64,000 nucleotides of DNA from Allium sativum (Eukaryota > Streptophyta > Magnoliopsida > Asparagales > Amaryllidaceae). The notes beneath the pieces are model-generated. The model was not told the origin of the DNA, did no database searches, and saw only the letters and a list, made by a program, of their open reading frames with translations. Below, piece by piece: positions 19,101 through 29,720 of the stretch (position 1 is its first letter; each line of letters begins with the position of its first letter). The position numbers were made by a program, and so were the translations under genes. The stretch covers positions 634,758,786-634,822,785 of the forward strand of contig CM060915.1 in NCBI GenBank assembly GCA_030737875.1. The letters are read 5' to 3'.

Positions 19101-19620
19101 TAAAACAATAGCTTATACATTCTGTTCTTCTGTTATATCTGTTACAGTTATCTCTCATCCAGTTTTATTTTCATGTCATGTTATTATTATCTGTTCATAA
19201 CTATAAATCACTGGACTTGCCAGACTTTTTGTCTGACCCTTGTTATTTCGCCTCCTTTCTTCCGTTTCCCCCCAGGTTATCCAAGGAGGGAATACTTTAG
19301 CTTGATCCGGATTTCTTCTGCTTGAAAAGCTTAAAGTATGGCTTGGCTCTGTATAGCTTCCGTTCTATGGGGATTATTATTTTAAACTATGCATTCTGAA
19401 GGCTTTTGTACAAGACTGATATTTTGTACTTGAATTCTGATAATGTGATTTGAAAGGATGTAACCAAGTTTATTTCGGTTTCTGTTGAAATAAAGTTATA
19501 AATTATTTTTTTAAGTACTATTTTATCTGTCTTGTAAGTTTCTGTTCTGTTTACTAAAATGCTCCACCAAAGTTAAGGCATTCCCTTTGTGAGTGACCTT
19601 AACGGAGGTGGGGTGTTACA
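16133..19620 (+). repeat. B 3' LTR (3488 bp)
   Basis: Same length as the 5' copy, with sparse substitutions (for example in the first lines CCCGCATTTTT against CTCGCAATTTT). It ends GGGTGTTACA followed by the target duplication GCAAG. Twin hairpins are at 17912-18010 and 18025-18119; AATAAA is at 19489. Confidence 0.95.
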
Positions 19621-19924
19621 GCAAGAAGGAGGTTAAGCCTAATGAGACTCAAAATAAGAAAGCTGATTTTAAGAAGGGGAACAACAAGAATAACAAGGGC
19701 AGCAACAAACCACATGAGACGAGGAAGTGCAACTTTTATGGTATTACTGAACATCTAGCTAAAGACTGTAGAAAGATGGGTGAATGCTTTCATTTAGCTA
19801 AAGCTGATTTTAAGATGGGTGAATGCTTTCATTGTGGAGATACTGGACACATCAGCAAGGATTGCCCTAAGAAGTAAGGGCAAGGGCAAGGGCAGACCCA
19901 GCGAGTAGGAACTTCTGGAGGGCA
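19621..19924 (+). pseudogene. A gag, 3' part with zinc knuckles
   Basis: This continues the A gag after the B insertion (KKEVKPNETQNKKADFKKGN). The first knuckle reads CNFYGITEHLAKDC, with Tyr replacing the second Cys. It is followed by GECFHLAKADFKMGECFHCG, in which KMGECFH occurs twice. This is an in-frame local duplication that apparently borrowed AKADFK from nearby sequence. The second knuckle CFHCGDTGHISKDC is intact. A TAA at 19875-19877 stops the frame where relatives continue into Gln- and Gly-rich sequence before protease. Confidence 0.88.
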
Positions 19925-19925
19925 G

Positions 19926-20410
19926 TTGCATGCTCTCAACACCACTCCAGCTCTTGACCAAGGTAGTAATATTTCCGTAGAATGCCTTGTTTACATTTCT
20001 GACTTTCCTGTTCGAACCTTATTTGACTCTGGCGCATCGCATACTTTTATTTCTTCTGATATTGTTGAAAATCTGCACCTAAGTACTAGTCTGGTTGAGG
20101 ATCCCGTTATAGTTTCAAATCCAATTGGGGGCTCCGCCTATCTATCTATGATGTATGTGGATTTGAGGATCTCTATCTTAAGCGTAGAATTCACGTGTAA
20201 TGCTTATGTTCTCGGATTTATGGGATACGGTTTGATCTTCGGTATGGATTGGCTGTCCGATTATGGATCCATCCTTGTTTGTGAACGTAGGGTAGTGAGG
20301 CTCATGACTCGCCTTGGTAATACCCTTGAAATTTCTTGTAACCCTAAGGGTCCGGTCATGTTGTGTTATCTTGAATCCCTTGACTCGTCCGACGGTAATT
20401 TTGCAATCTG
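19926..20410 (+). pseudogene. A aspartic protease
   Basis: The protease cuts the gag-pol polyprotein. The active-site motif is in PVRTLFDSGASHTFISS, followed by the hydrophobic segment VLGFMGYGLIFGMDWLSDYG typical of this family. The frame shifts by one added base near 20390-20410 compared with G, so the protease frame ends at 20444 without reaching RT. Apart from that the domain looks complete. Confidence 0.85.
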
Positions 20411-21770
20411 TAAGAGTGGTCCGAGAATATCCAGATGTCTTTGATGAAGTGAGGGGGTTACCTCCCAAACGTGAGATAGACTTCCGAATTTATCTTGTTG
20501 ATAATGCCAAGCCAGTTTCATTGCCCGTTAGGCATATGGCCCCGCGAGAAAGAAGAGAGCTCAGTAAACAAGTTAATGAGTTGCTTGAGAAAAATTTCAT
20601 AAGGCGAAGCATTTCTGAATGGGGTGCTCCGGTGGTATTCGCTGCTAAGGCGGATGGATCGCTTCGTCTATGCGTAGATTATCGTGAGTTGAACAAGCTG
20701 ACAAAGAAGAATAGGCACCCACTACCAAGAATCGACGATTTGTTTGACCAGCTTGTAGGAGCATCTGTTTTCTCTCAACTCGATCTATCCACAGGATTCC
20801 ATCAGCTCAGAGTGGCTGAGGATAGCATTGACAAAACTGCGTTTAGGACTCTAGATGGGTTCTTCGAATGGTTCGTCATGCCATTTGGATTAACGAATGC
20901 ACCTGCGTACTTTGTAGATTTGATGAGTAGGGTGTTTCGGGAGTTCCTTAACAAGTTTGTGGTAGTTTTCGTGGATGATATTTTGATCTTCTCAAAAGAT
21001 GAAGAAGAGCATGCTAGACATCTCAAGGAAGTCATGGAGACGCTTAGAGCACACCAGTTAAAGGCTAAGTTCTCCAAATGCCATTTTTGGAGGAAGGAAG
21101 TTTGGTTCCTTGGGCATGTAGTTTCTAAGCAAGGCATAGCCGTGGACCCCGCAAAGGTAGTTGCGGTACAGGACTGGAAAATTCCTAAGAATGCAACGGA
21201 GGTGAGGAGCTTTCTCGGTTTGGCGGGCTACTACAGGAAGTTCATTAAGGACTTCGCTAAGATTTCAGCCCCTCTTACTGAGTTAACAAAGAAGAACCTA
21301 GCTTTTGTATGGGACATAGAGTGTGACGTTGCTTTTCAGAGACTCAAGAGAGCCGTCACCACAACTCCAGTTTTAGCATTACCCGATGGAGGTAAGATGT
21401 TTACCGTTTACACAGATGCGTGCAGCACGGGATTATGCACTGTCCTAATGCAAGAAGGAAGAGTAATATGCTACAGGGGCAGACAACTTAAAGTTCACGA
21501 GAAAAACTATCCCACGCATGACTTGGAGTTGGCCGTGATTGTTTTTGCACTTAAAGCTTGTCGCCATTATCTTCTAAGGGAGAGGTTCGAGCTGTATACC
21601 AACCACAAATCACTTAAGTACCTCTTCTCACAGAAAGATTTGAATCTAAGACAACAGCGGTGGATGGAGTTCTTGGCATCATATGACTTCGATATAGCCT
21701 ATACCCCTGGCAAGGGTAATGTGGTGGCGGACGCGCTAAGTAGAAAAAGGTTGACTTTGAGCCCCTTGTT
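20411..21770 (+). pseudogene. A reverse transcriptase and RNase H
   Basis: The domain is open within a long frame that continues to 22413. RT motifs: [49 protein letters not shown] and the catalytic FVDDILIF (near 20968). RNase H motifs: [37 protein letters not shown] and [11 protein letters not shown]. The third RNase H motif has Asn (codon 21601) where G and relatives have Asp, an expected catalytic residue, so RNase H is probably dead even though the frame is open. The gag-pol breaks upstream also prevent its expression. Confidence 0.92.
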
Positions 21771-23313
21771 TGTTGAAAGGAAAAGCCTTGAGTTTATAGC
21801 AACCTTTGATTTTACACCTGCTGTTGAGTCATTGACAGCTATGTTTGCATCTCCTGAGTTAAGACCTACTCTTCTTGATCAAGTAGGGACTTCACAGAAG
21901 GAAGACCCGCAGATAGTCGAAATCATGAACAAGCTGATTAGGGGTGAGACGTCGAGTCACCTCAGTAGGTATGCCATAGATGACAAGGGATGGCTAAGGC
22001 GCGATGGAAGGCTATGTTTCCCACAAGTGGGAGACCTGGTAAGGAAAGTTCTCGAAGAAGCACACCACTCGAGGATGACTATACATCCCGGAGGGGATAA
22101 GATGTGCAGGGATAAGAAACGCATTTTATTCTGGGCTGGAATGAAAAAGGATGTGGCGGAGTTCATTTCGAAGTGCATGGTGTGCCAACAGGTAAAGGCC
22201 GAGTCGAAGAAGCCCGATGGGCTATTACCTCCTTTGGACGTTCCGCAATGGAAATGGGAGAGTAACTCGATGGATTTCGTGGATGGACTGCCTAGGTCAA
22301 GGAAGGGAAATACTAGCATATGGGTCATAGTTGATAGACTCATGAAAAATGCTCACTTCATTCCAGCGAAAAGCAAGAGGACCGCATCATGGCTAGCATT
22401 TATTTACCTTTGAGAGATAGTACGGTTGCACGGAGTTCCTTCTAGTATAGTTAGTGATCGTGACCCGATTTTCACTAGCCAGTTTTGGAATAGTCTGCAA
22501 GAAGCAATGGGAACATGACTGAACTTGAGCACGGCCTATCACCCACAGACGGACGGACAAACCGAAAGGGTAAATAGGGTACTAGAAGATCTCCTGAGGC
22601 TATGCATTCTTGACTTTGGTGGCACTTGGGAAGACCATCTTCCTCTCGTGGAGTTTGCATATAACAATAGTTACCAAGCTAGCATCGGAATGGCACCGTT
22701 CGAAGCCCTGTATGGAAGACCGTGCAAGTCGCCAACTTGTTGGTGGGAGACGACAGACAGACTTATACTTGGGCCCGACATGATAAGGGACACTTCTGAG
22801 AAGATTGAGTTGATACGAAGACGGATGAAAACGGCCCAAGATAAACAGAAATCTTATGCGGACCAGGGGAGGACAGACCTAGAGTTCGAAGTCGGAGATA
22901 TAGTCTTTGTAAAAGTTTCTCCTTTACACAATGTAGTTCGTTTAGGAGCAGTCGGAAAGCTAGCACCAAGGTTCGTGGGACCGTTCCCTATCACTAAAAG
23001 GATTGGACGAATGGCCTATAAGGTAGACTTACCCGAGAAGCTGGCTGGGGTGCACAATGTCTTTCACGTCTCGCATCTCCGGGAGTGCTTGCATGAGTCA
23101 ACCGAAGTGGTTGAGCCAAGCACCCTTGAAGATGTAGAAGTGGAAAAAGAAGCAACATTGAGGCGAGTCCCGATTCGTATCTTAGTAACGGAGATTAAGA
23201 AGCTAAGGAATCGAGAATTCAAGCTAGTTAAAGTGCAGTGGAGTGAATCCCAAGAAGACGCAACTTGGGAAACCAAAGAAAAGATACGCGCGCTTTACCC
23301 ATTTCTTTTTTAG
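21771..23313 (+). pseudogene. A integrase with chromodomain
   Basis: The H2C2 zinc region is near 22055-22190 ([20 protein letters not shown]). Core residues: Asp in SMDFVDGLP, Asp in SDRDPIF, Glu in [14 protein letters not shown] at 22411 falls after ASWLAFIYL and before EIVRLHGVP, and a second TGA at 22516, 102 bases later, precedes [10 protein letters not shown]. Both interrupt the core. Past them the frame is open to 23313: GPY-like [25 protein letters not shown], then a chromodomain ([22 protein letters not shown]) that in chromoviruses targets insertion to modified chromatin. G carries both TGA codons at the same positions. Confidence 0.92.
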
Positions 23314-23934
23314 GGTACATTCTCGATCTCTTTTTCCTATAAACTTGAAAACCTTTTCGTATCATACTTCTACTATCTATGTTTGTCTTGTTATCTTCTC
23401 AATCTTATCTTGAGAACCTTAGGTAAAACCATATGGATGGAAACATGTGATTGAAACATGTTATGGTTGATGTTTGCAAATGGTTGCAAGTGGTTGCAAG
23501 TGGATGCTAGTGGATGCATGACACACATTAGGCACTAGATCGGCTCAGTCACATTTTCATGTTGCATATGCATGAGTGCTTATACTTGTACATGGATGGA
23601 ACTTGTTATGCTATCACTTGGATGTTGCATATGGATGAATGTTTGTGCACTCATATAGAGATTATAAACTATGTTAGGAATTTGCATACATGTTGGATTC
23701 ATTACACTAACATATTTTGCATTAAGGAGGTTTACTGAATCAGTAACCGCCTGATCTTTTGCATTAGATAAGTACATATACACACACTTTCTGCATATGT
23801 TCATACAGCACTAGAAATCTTTTAAGGACAATGGTTGCTTGTGGATGATGCTTTGAGTAGATGGATGATGGATGGTAGGACACATCCTCCCTAACTTAGA
23901 GATTTCGGGGACGAAATCCTTTAAGGGGGGAGAA
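23314..23934 (+). other. A 3' noncoding region, hairpin and polypurine tract
   Basis: It contains repeats of GGTTGCAAGTGG and GGATGCTAGTGG (23475-23520), an AGGAGGTT/AACCGCC inverted pair (23725-23750), the hairpin GATTTCGGGGACGAAATC (23901-23918) and the tract AAGGGGGGAGAA before the 3' LTR. Confidence 0.78.
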
Positions 23935-26705
23935 TGTAACAATCCGTGTTTTTATAACGTGTAATAACCATAAATCAAGTCAGAATTAATTTTCAAATTA
24001 AGAATCAAGGGAAACGGGTTACGCCATTGCGTTCATCTCGAAATTCTGCTTGGAAACGAGTCCGATTTTTCGAAAATCGGAGTCCGTATGACCAATTTAT
24101 GACCTTTCGAAGTTTTCAGAAGTTTTTAAGTTCAAAACAGCTCAATTCGAATTCAAAATTCGAAATTCAAACCTCAGAATGGACTGGGCGGGAAATTTCC
24201 CGCCCAGGACCAGGTCGACCTGGGGGTCGACTATGTAGTCGACCTGCCCTGGACCAGGTCGACCATAGTGTCGACCTGGGGGTCGACCTGGTGCCCGAGT
24301 CCACTTTTGAAGCTGGATTCACTGTGATGTTTCTGGCCTCGTTTCTGTCCACATTCGTTGACTTGACCCTATAAATACAGCCCCTAACACCAGTCTCTCT
24401 ACACAAAATTCTTTCTGACCTTATGCTGCTCTAATTCTAGTTAAAAAGTTTGAGAAAGGGACTGCTTCTTCTACGTTAAGACTGCGTTAAGGGAATTGCT
24501 GATTTGGGGATTTCTATTAGACTTGACTAAGCATATAAAGATTCAACATCGACTCTCTTTTTCTAAAACCACGATCTGTAAGCCCCAGTTATTTTTAGAT
24601 TTAAACTGTAAATGTGATATGGATATGATGTAAATTGAAATTGGACCTATGTATGATGACTGTTTTACATCCATTCTTGTTCATCTTAGATCTTGACTTC
24701 TGGATATATTACTATGACATTGATTTGGGGCCTATTCATGTTGTAAATCAAAAAGAAAGCCCCTCATATTATCACGTTGAATCTGCTATTAGTCACAAGT
24801 TTATGACTATCACCTTATGTCAATCGTTACTATGATTATGCTATCACCTTATGTCAATCGTTACCATGACTATACTATCACCTTATGACAACTGTTATCT
24901 TGACTAGTACCTTGTCTTGTTAAATTTGAAATCTTTATGTTTGAGGCCAATATTCCATATGCCAGTAATGTTATATCATTTATCTCAAGTTATACCGTGC
25001 TATTCTAGTAATCACTTTTGCCACCTTATACCCGTCCCTTTTTATGTTATTCCCTAATTATATTTATTTGTATTGATTCGAGCTTATATGCGATGGGAAT
25101 ATGATTTGGGTAGATTAGGTAAATCCTAAATTGGCTTTAAACATGAACGTTATTATAACTTGAACCTGGATATGGACTTGAACTTGACACGATTTAACAT
25201 GAAACATGACTGAAAACTCGACATGAATCTTGACATGAAAACTTGAATGTAGGCATGACAATTAGATAAACTTGAAAACAGCCAACTCGAGGTTGGGTTG
25301 AGTTTGCAGTGTAAATCTGCCGGAACCGCCCGACAAATCCAGTAGCTGCAAACAATAGGATCCAGTGTGGGTAGTTGGTCATATTGCACGTAAAACCCGA
25401 GGTTAGACTATGTTGTGGTGTAAATTTGCCCGTAACCGCCCGAAAAATCCAGTAACCACAACAGTTAGTCTAATGTGAGAGGTTGAGGTGCACTAATGAA
25501 TTAATGCCACATGATAGGGTTAAGTCATGAACCACTTGAATATACTTAACCAACTTGACACGATGATTTGATAGGGTTAAGTCATGAACCTCTTGAACAT
25601 ACTTAACCAACTTGATACATGATTTGGATAGGGTTAAGTCACGAATTTCAATGACAACACTTAACCCATTAGAAACCCTAGTTACGCTGTCCTTTTTAGT
25701 AGTAACCCACTTAGATGTATCACGATACCCTGGGACTAGGTAGGGTGGGGCACGATTACTGGGCTGATTGTAAGCGACCAGAACGACGGCTGAGTAGGTG
25801 CGCCATTGTAGGTTCAGGCGGACTATGGTCGTGCACGTAGTGTGAAGTTGAAAAAGCAGCATTGGGCACCCGTAGATTTACACTGTGCGTGCTTGATTCA
25901 TGTCGGTGGTTGGCACCATAGGACTTGATACACCCTATGGTGGACCTAGCACAGGTAACTACATTTCAGGATAGGGCCGTATGACATAGACACATAACGA
26001 GCTAGAACTTGTAGGGAGCCAATCGATTAGTAGATCGTACCGTAGGAACCCGTAATGGGTCACTTCATGATACTGGGCCAAGAGATCATTTCAGGGTTAA
26101 TACTTGACATGGGTTAGAATACCAGTACAGTTGGTGCAACGAACCTTGAATATGCGATGCTAGACTTGACTTATCTTGTTATCTTAATTATCCCATCAGT
26201 TCTGTTATCATCCTTATGTTTAATTCCAGTTTTCATATATCATGTTACCATTACTAGTTTTCATACTGAAAGTCACTAGGGCTTACCAGTCTTTATGACT
26301 GACCCTTTTTATTTCGCCTCTTTTTCTTTCATTTTCCCCCCAGGTTCTCAGGGAGGAAACACTAGCTCTTAGCTTGGATTTAGCTTGCTTTCTGACAGCT
26401 TATGTACGGTTTGGTCTTGGGCTATGCTATGGCTGCTTCTGCTATTTATGGGGAATAATTTACTTTTGTTATCTTAAATTTATGCTTCTTTATTTTGAAC
26501 TTGATGTAATGGAATAATTTGTACCTTGGATATATGAGGTTTTGACTCTTTTCTTAGAAGTAATAAAAAGTTGGTTTTTAATTTCTACCGCTGCTTTATT
26601 TATGTTCTGTCTTGTGATATCTCTGTGCATGTTTACCTAGATAATACTCCACCAAAACTAGTGCATTCCCTTTGTGAGTGACCCTGGCGGGGGTGGGGTG
26701 TTACA
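23935..26705 (+). repeat. A 3' LTR (2771 bp)
   Basis: Pair of 6832-9600. TATA is at 24370, donor-like GTAAG at 24578, twin hairpins at 25282-25378 and 25394-25494, acceptor-like CAG ending 26343, AATAAA at 26562. It is followed directly by the target duplication CCCTT and T1 gag. Confidence 0.95.
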
Positions 26706-26710
26706 CCCTT

Positions 26711-28003
26711 GGAGCTATTTTGTATTCGTCGAGTTTCCCTTCTCAAATCAGCTTTTCAGCAATGTCCCTAAGATGTCGGCACTCGTTGGTCGTATGCCCG
26801 TAAATGTCATGGAACAAGCAGTACTTCCCGGCTGCTCGTTCCTTCTCCGTAGGCTATCGTAGTGGCGGCTTCTTATACTGCATCGTACTGTAGGTATCGA
26901 GATATATGTTCTCTAACGTATCATTTAATGTAGTATACATGTCAAACACCTGGAAGCGAGGGCTCTTTCGGGAGTTCCCTCTTTGCTTTGAATTTCCGCC
27001 GTTTTCTCTCGACTCTTCACCGTTGCGCTTGCCACAGTTTTCAACATTTACCTCGACTTTCCCCGAGTTATCCCAAGATTGTTTAACAGCGACTTTGTTT
27101 CGAGCTGACGAATCGATAGTGCCCGTCTGACCATCTCCTTCCTCCAGCTGTGCATCTTCTTGCCTCAATCGGATGTGAGCCTTTTCATAGAAAGCTTCAA
27201 TCATGGTAGGTGGCTTTCCAATCAAATATTTTTCAAACTCGGTTCGTTTGTCAATACCATCGACCATGGCCATCAAAACAGTTTCATGGTTGGGGTTGCT
27301 GACCTCGGTTGCCGCCCGATTAAACCAATTGAGATAATTCCTTAGGGATTCGCCTCTTTCCTGCTTAACTGCTGACAAAGCCATGACATGTTTTGATTTG
27401 GTGGCGTGAAGGAGGAATTGAGTTAGGAATTTTTCCCTTAAATCTTTAAAGCTAGGAACTGACTTTGCGGGCAAACGGACAAACCGTATGCCCAAACTTC
27501 CATGTGCCAAGAATATCTCATCAGGTGTTGATGTGGGTCTGTATTCAATCATATTGATTCATTTGGGGCATATTGAATCTCGTGGGAAATTCGTCTTGCA
27601 AAATGTCATCGGTGAATGGCATATGGCTTCAGTCGACTCCCTAGTCTTCGTTCCTATGCCCACAACTGTCGTTCATGATTTGTCATATCATAGAGGCTAA
27701 ATTTGATGGGACGACCGTATCTGGGTCGACCTCATCAACCGATGGACTCCCCAGTCATGTCTTCACGCATAGCGGCGTTCTCTTGAGAGTGGGCCCTTAG
27801 GGCATCTGTGGTTTCCCTATGCCGATCTACTATAGCCATGAATTCGTCTCGAGTGGCGAAAGCAGAAGATGGAGCTATATCCCTTCCAAGGGGTAATGTA
27901 GGCTGATTCGAAGTAGCTTCAGGGTCAGCCGTCCTGCCAGCTGCTTCCGTCGATGTTCCAACTTGTGGATTCTTTCCGGTATTGCGAACTGTTTTTCCAG
28001 CCA
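26711..28003 (-). pseudogene. T1 gag, main part
   Basis: The ATG at 28003 opens MAGKTVRNTGKNPQVGTS; this frame runs to 27735 (ending TGESIG). A broken stretch, 27734-27553, keeps PFTDDILQDEFPREF and MPQMNQYD-like residues in pieces. Frame 27552-26854 holds the gag core: FLAHGSLGIRFVRLPAKSVP, FLTQFLLHATKSKHVMAL, QERGESLRNYLNWFNRAA, then KPPTMIEAFYEKAHIRL. The last part, to 26711, contains KYCLFHDIYGHTTNEC, a knuckle-like motif, and a TGA after EKLI. Gag continues beyond the A insertion at 6831. It forms the particle in an intact element; here it has several stops. Confidence 0.82.
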
Positions 28004-28119
28004 TTGCTAAATCAATGCAACAACAAAAAAGAGATTTCCGTCTTCGACTTGGTGATCCAAAAGTAGAGCGAAAAACCGGATTGACCTGAGAAAATCTACT
28101 CTCAATGAAAGCACCGAAA

Positions 28120-28714
28120 TGTTGATACCAACAAACTGGTTCAACACCCAGAGAGAAGAACTTTGTAGAGAATAGGTGAAGATTAATAACAATAAACGAT
28201 GCACAGGAATTGAAAAAATCACACACAGAGTTTTTATAGTGGTTCGGCGAAGATGGTGCCTACGTCCACTTTATATATTATTTCTTTTTTTTAATTACAA
28301 TTACCATGTTTTTTCTGAATTGAAACACCGGTATTTATAGATGATACAACACTTAGCCATTATCTACACTTGTCACTGGATCCGAAAGAATAATTATGGC
28401 TGAATGATTCAGTATCGGCTGAAGAATCGGTGCTCCTTCCCAGATATCTGGTATGAGGCGGCCTGCGATCCGTCTTCTTTAGGCGATTTGAACTGGAAAG
28501 ATCTGCCAATGAACTATTCTTCAGGCTAGCTTTTTGAACTTTAAATGAACGAATCGCAACTGATCAGGCTTGGTCATCTCAAGCTCCTTCTGGGCCGCAC
28601 TCCACGGACAAAGTGGCCTAGGAGAATGGGCTTTCCCCATTTACTTCGAAGACTTTGTATACGGATCTACCGCGCTGCTATGCCTTGATGGGCAGTCCGA
28701 AAGGCGCACCAACA
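28120..28714 (-). repeat. T1 5' LTR (595 bp)
   Basis: On the minus strand it starts TGTTGGTGCGCC at 28714 and ends GGTATCAACA at 28120. The leader follows with TTTCGGTGCTTTCATTGAG. TATAAATA (minus) is at 28339-28332. The right boundary is exact because F LTR sequence resumes at 28720. The five bases ATAGG (28715-28719) are the likely target duplication; the partner is not in the window. Confidence 0.85.
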
Positions 28715-29535
28715 ATAGGATTAGCATATAAATACCATTTATAAGTTTATAGATTGGATCCTACGGTATTTGGAATTGAAATCATACTTACATTGATTAG
28801 ATCTATATGAAAACAACTTGAAATGATGAACATAAGACCATATAGCCCATATACTCGGTTGAATCCATGCGAAAAATGATTATCACTCACTAATTCTTCA
28901 AAATAACTTGAAATTGACTAAACTCAAATCCGGACAGCGATAATCAACCTTCCAACCTCTCAATTTGATGCGATCTTCCTTCACTTGATGTAGATCTAGC
29001 TTTACTTGATGTAGTTCTTCAATCTTCTCGCAAAGATCTAGAATTTTAATGGAGAAAAGGTCTATTTGATTGAGCATGGAGAATCACAAGCTCAACCAAA
29101 TGAGAGAATGAAGAAAAGTAACCCTCTCTCCATCCCTCTAACCCCCCCTATTTATAGCCAACATCCCACTAATGGGCCACACCAATTCAGCCCATTAATG
29201 ACTAGCCAAACCTGAACTCAATTTTGTGAAACCTTAAAACAGCGATTTCTCCAAAACCGCTAAATCAAATCTTTAGTGTGACCACTCTATGGAATTGGAA
29301 ACATCATTTTCTCTCCAATGAAATCGATCCCAGCTCCTGAATTAATACCATTCAGAAGTAATTCCCTATAGAAAACTGATAGGGGTAAAATGGCCACAAA
29401 TAAAATTGGTAAAAATTGTTGACATGTCTCACATACACATAAATAACATTTTAAAATATAAGAATGATCCAACCCTCAGGGAATTAAATAAAAATGTTTT
29501 ATGATCCCCCGATACATAAAATGCGGGCTGTTACA
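28715..29535 (-). repeat. F 3' LTR, truncated by T1 insertion
   Basis: It aligns with 36396-37258. The shared part begins ATTAGCATATAAA (28719 and 36401) and ends at TGTTACA. The remaining 2.1 kb of this LTR should lie beyond the other end of T1, outside the window. A TATA box (TATAAATA, minus) is at 29156-29149. Confidence 0.85.
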
Positions 29536-29720
29536 TTCTCCTCCCCTTAGGAATTTCGCCCCCCAAATTCCAAACAAACACAAGCAACCAAAACCATTCC
29601 GCATGCCTATCATATTCAAGTAGCCAATTTTACCATCCTAACTAGCATCCATCAAGCCATGCATTCATAGCTTTATCCTAGCATGCGGAATTCTAACAAT
29701 GATAATACAAGTTACAATGA
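29536..29720 (-). other. F polypurine tract and hairpin
   Basis: The minus strand reads AAGGGGAGGAGAA directly before the 3' LTR. The inverted repeat GAATTT/AAATTC around a C/G run (29551-29570) takes the place of the GATTTCG hairpin of A, B, C and G. Confidence 0.7.

Larger units (their letters stand above)
10522..19620 (+). mobile_element. B: gag-only chromovirus derivative with giant LTRs
   Basis: B is a complete LTR-flanked element inside the A gag, with the perfect target duplication GCAAG (10517-10521, 19621-19625). Both LTRs are 3488 bp and the internal region only 2123 bp. It carries a PBS, gag, two zinc knuckles, a decayed protease, a 3' noncoding region and a polypurine tract. RT, RNase H, integrase and chromodomain are absent. 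Because it interrupts A, it inserted after A; its LTRs differ at few positions by eye. It must have moved with enzymes supplied by a relative. Confidence 0.95.
6832..26705 (+). mobile_element. A: Tekay-like chromovirus, interrupted by B
   Basis: This complete LTR retrotransposon is flanked by the perfect 5-base duplication CCCTT (6827-6831, 26706-26710). Both LTRs begin TGTAACAA and end GGGTGTTACA. Internal order is PBS, gag, protease, RT, RNase H, integrase, chromodomain, polypurine tract. Element B sits in the gag tail. The C-terminal chromodomain, the tRNA-iMet-type PBS, long LTRs and a Pro-rich gag N-terminus fit the Tekay/Del chromoviruses. Without B it would be about 10.8 kb. Coding is broken at several points listed below, so it is not autonomous. 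Confidence 0.95.
1129..28714 (-). mobile_element. T1: Tat-lineage Ty3/gypsy retrotransposon, interrupted
   Basis: T1 reads on the minus strand: 5' LTR 28120-28714, gag 28003-26711, then element A inserted between 6832 and 26705, then gag C-terminus, RT, RNase H and integrase from 6831 to 3317, spacer, and an opposite-strand coding region at 1131-2600. The target duplication of A (CCCTT, 6827-6831 and 26706-26710) proves that the two halves are one element. Its right end sits exactly inside the 3' LTR of F. The 3' LTR of T1 is not in the window; E0 occupies the expected place. Pol motifs such as YADDMLL and GPHPTG, and an extra antisense coding region between pol and the 3' LTR, fit the Tat lineage. 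Confidence 0.85.

Noticed and set aside
20802..21137. Minus-strand [22 protein letters not shown], with a near copy at 61958-62233 on the plus strand
   Set aside because: Shadow of the RT coding strand in A and G; likeness follows from pol conservation.
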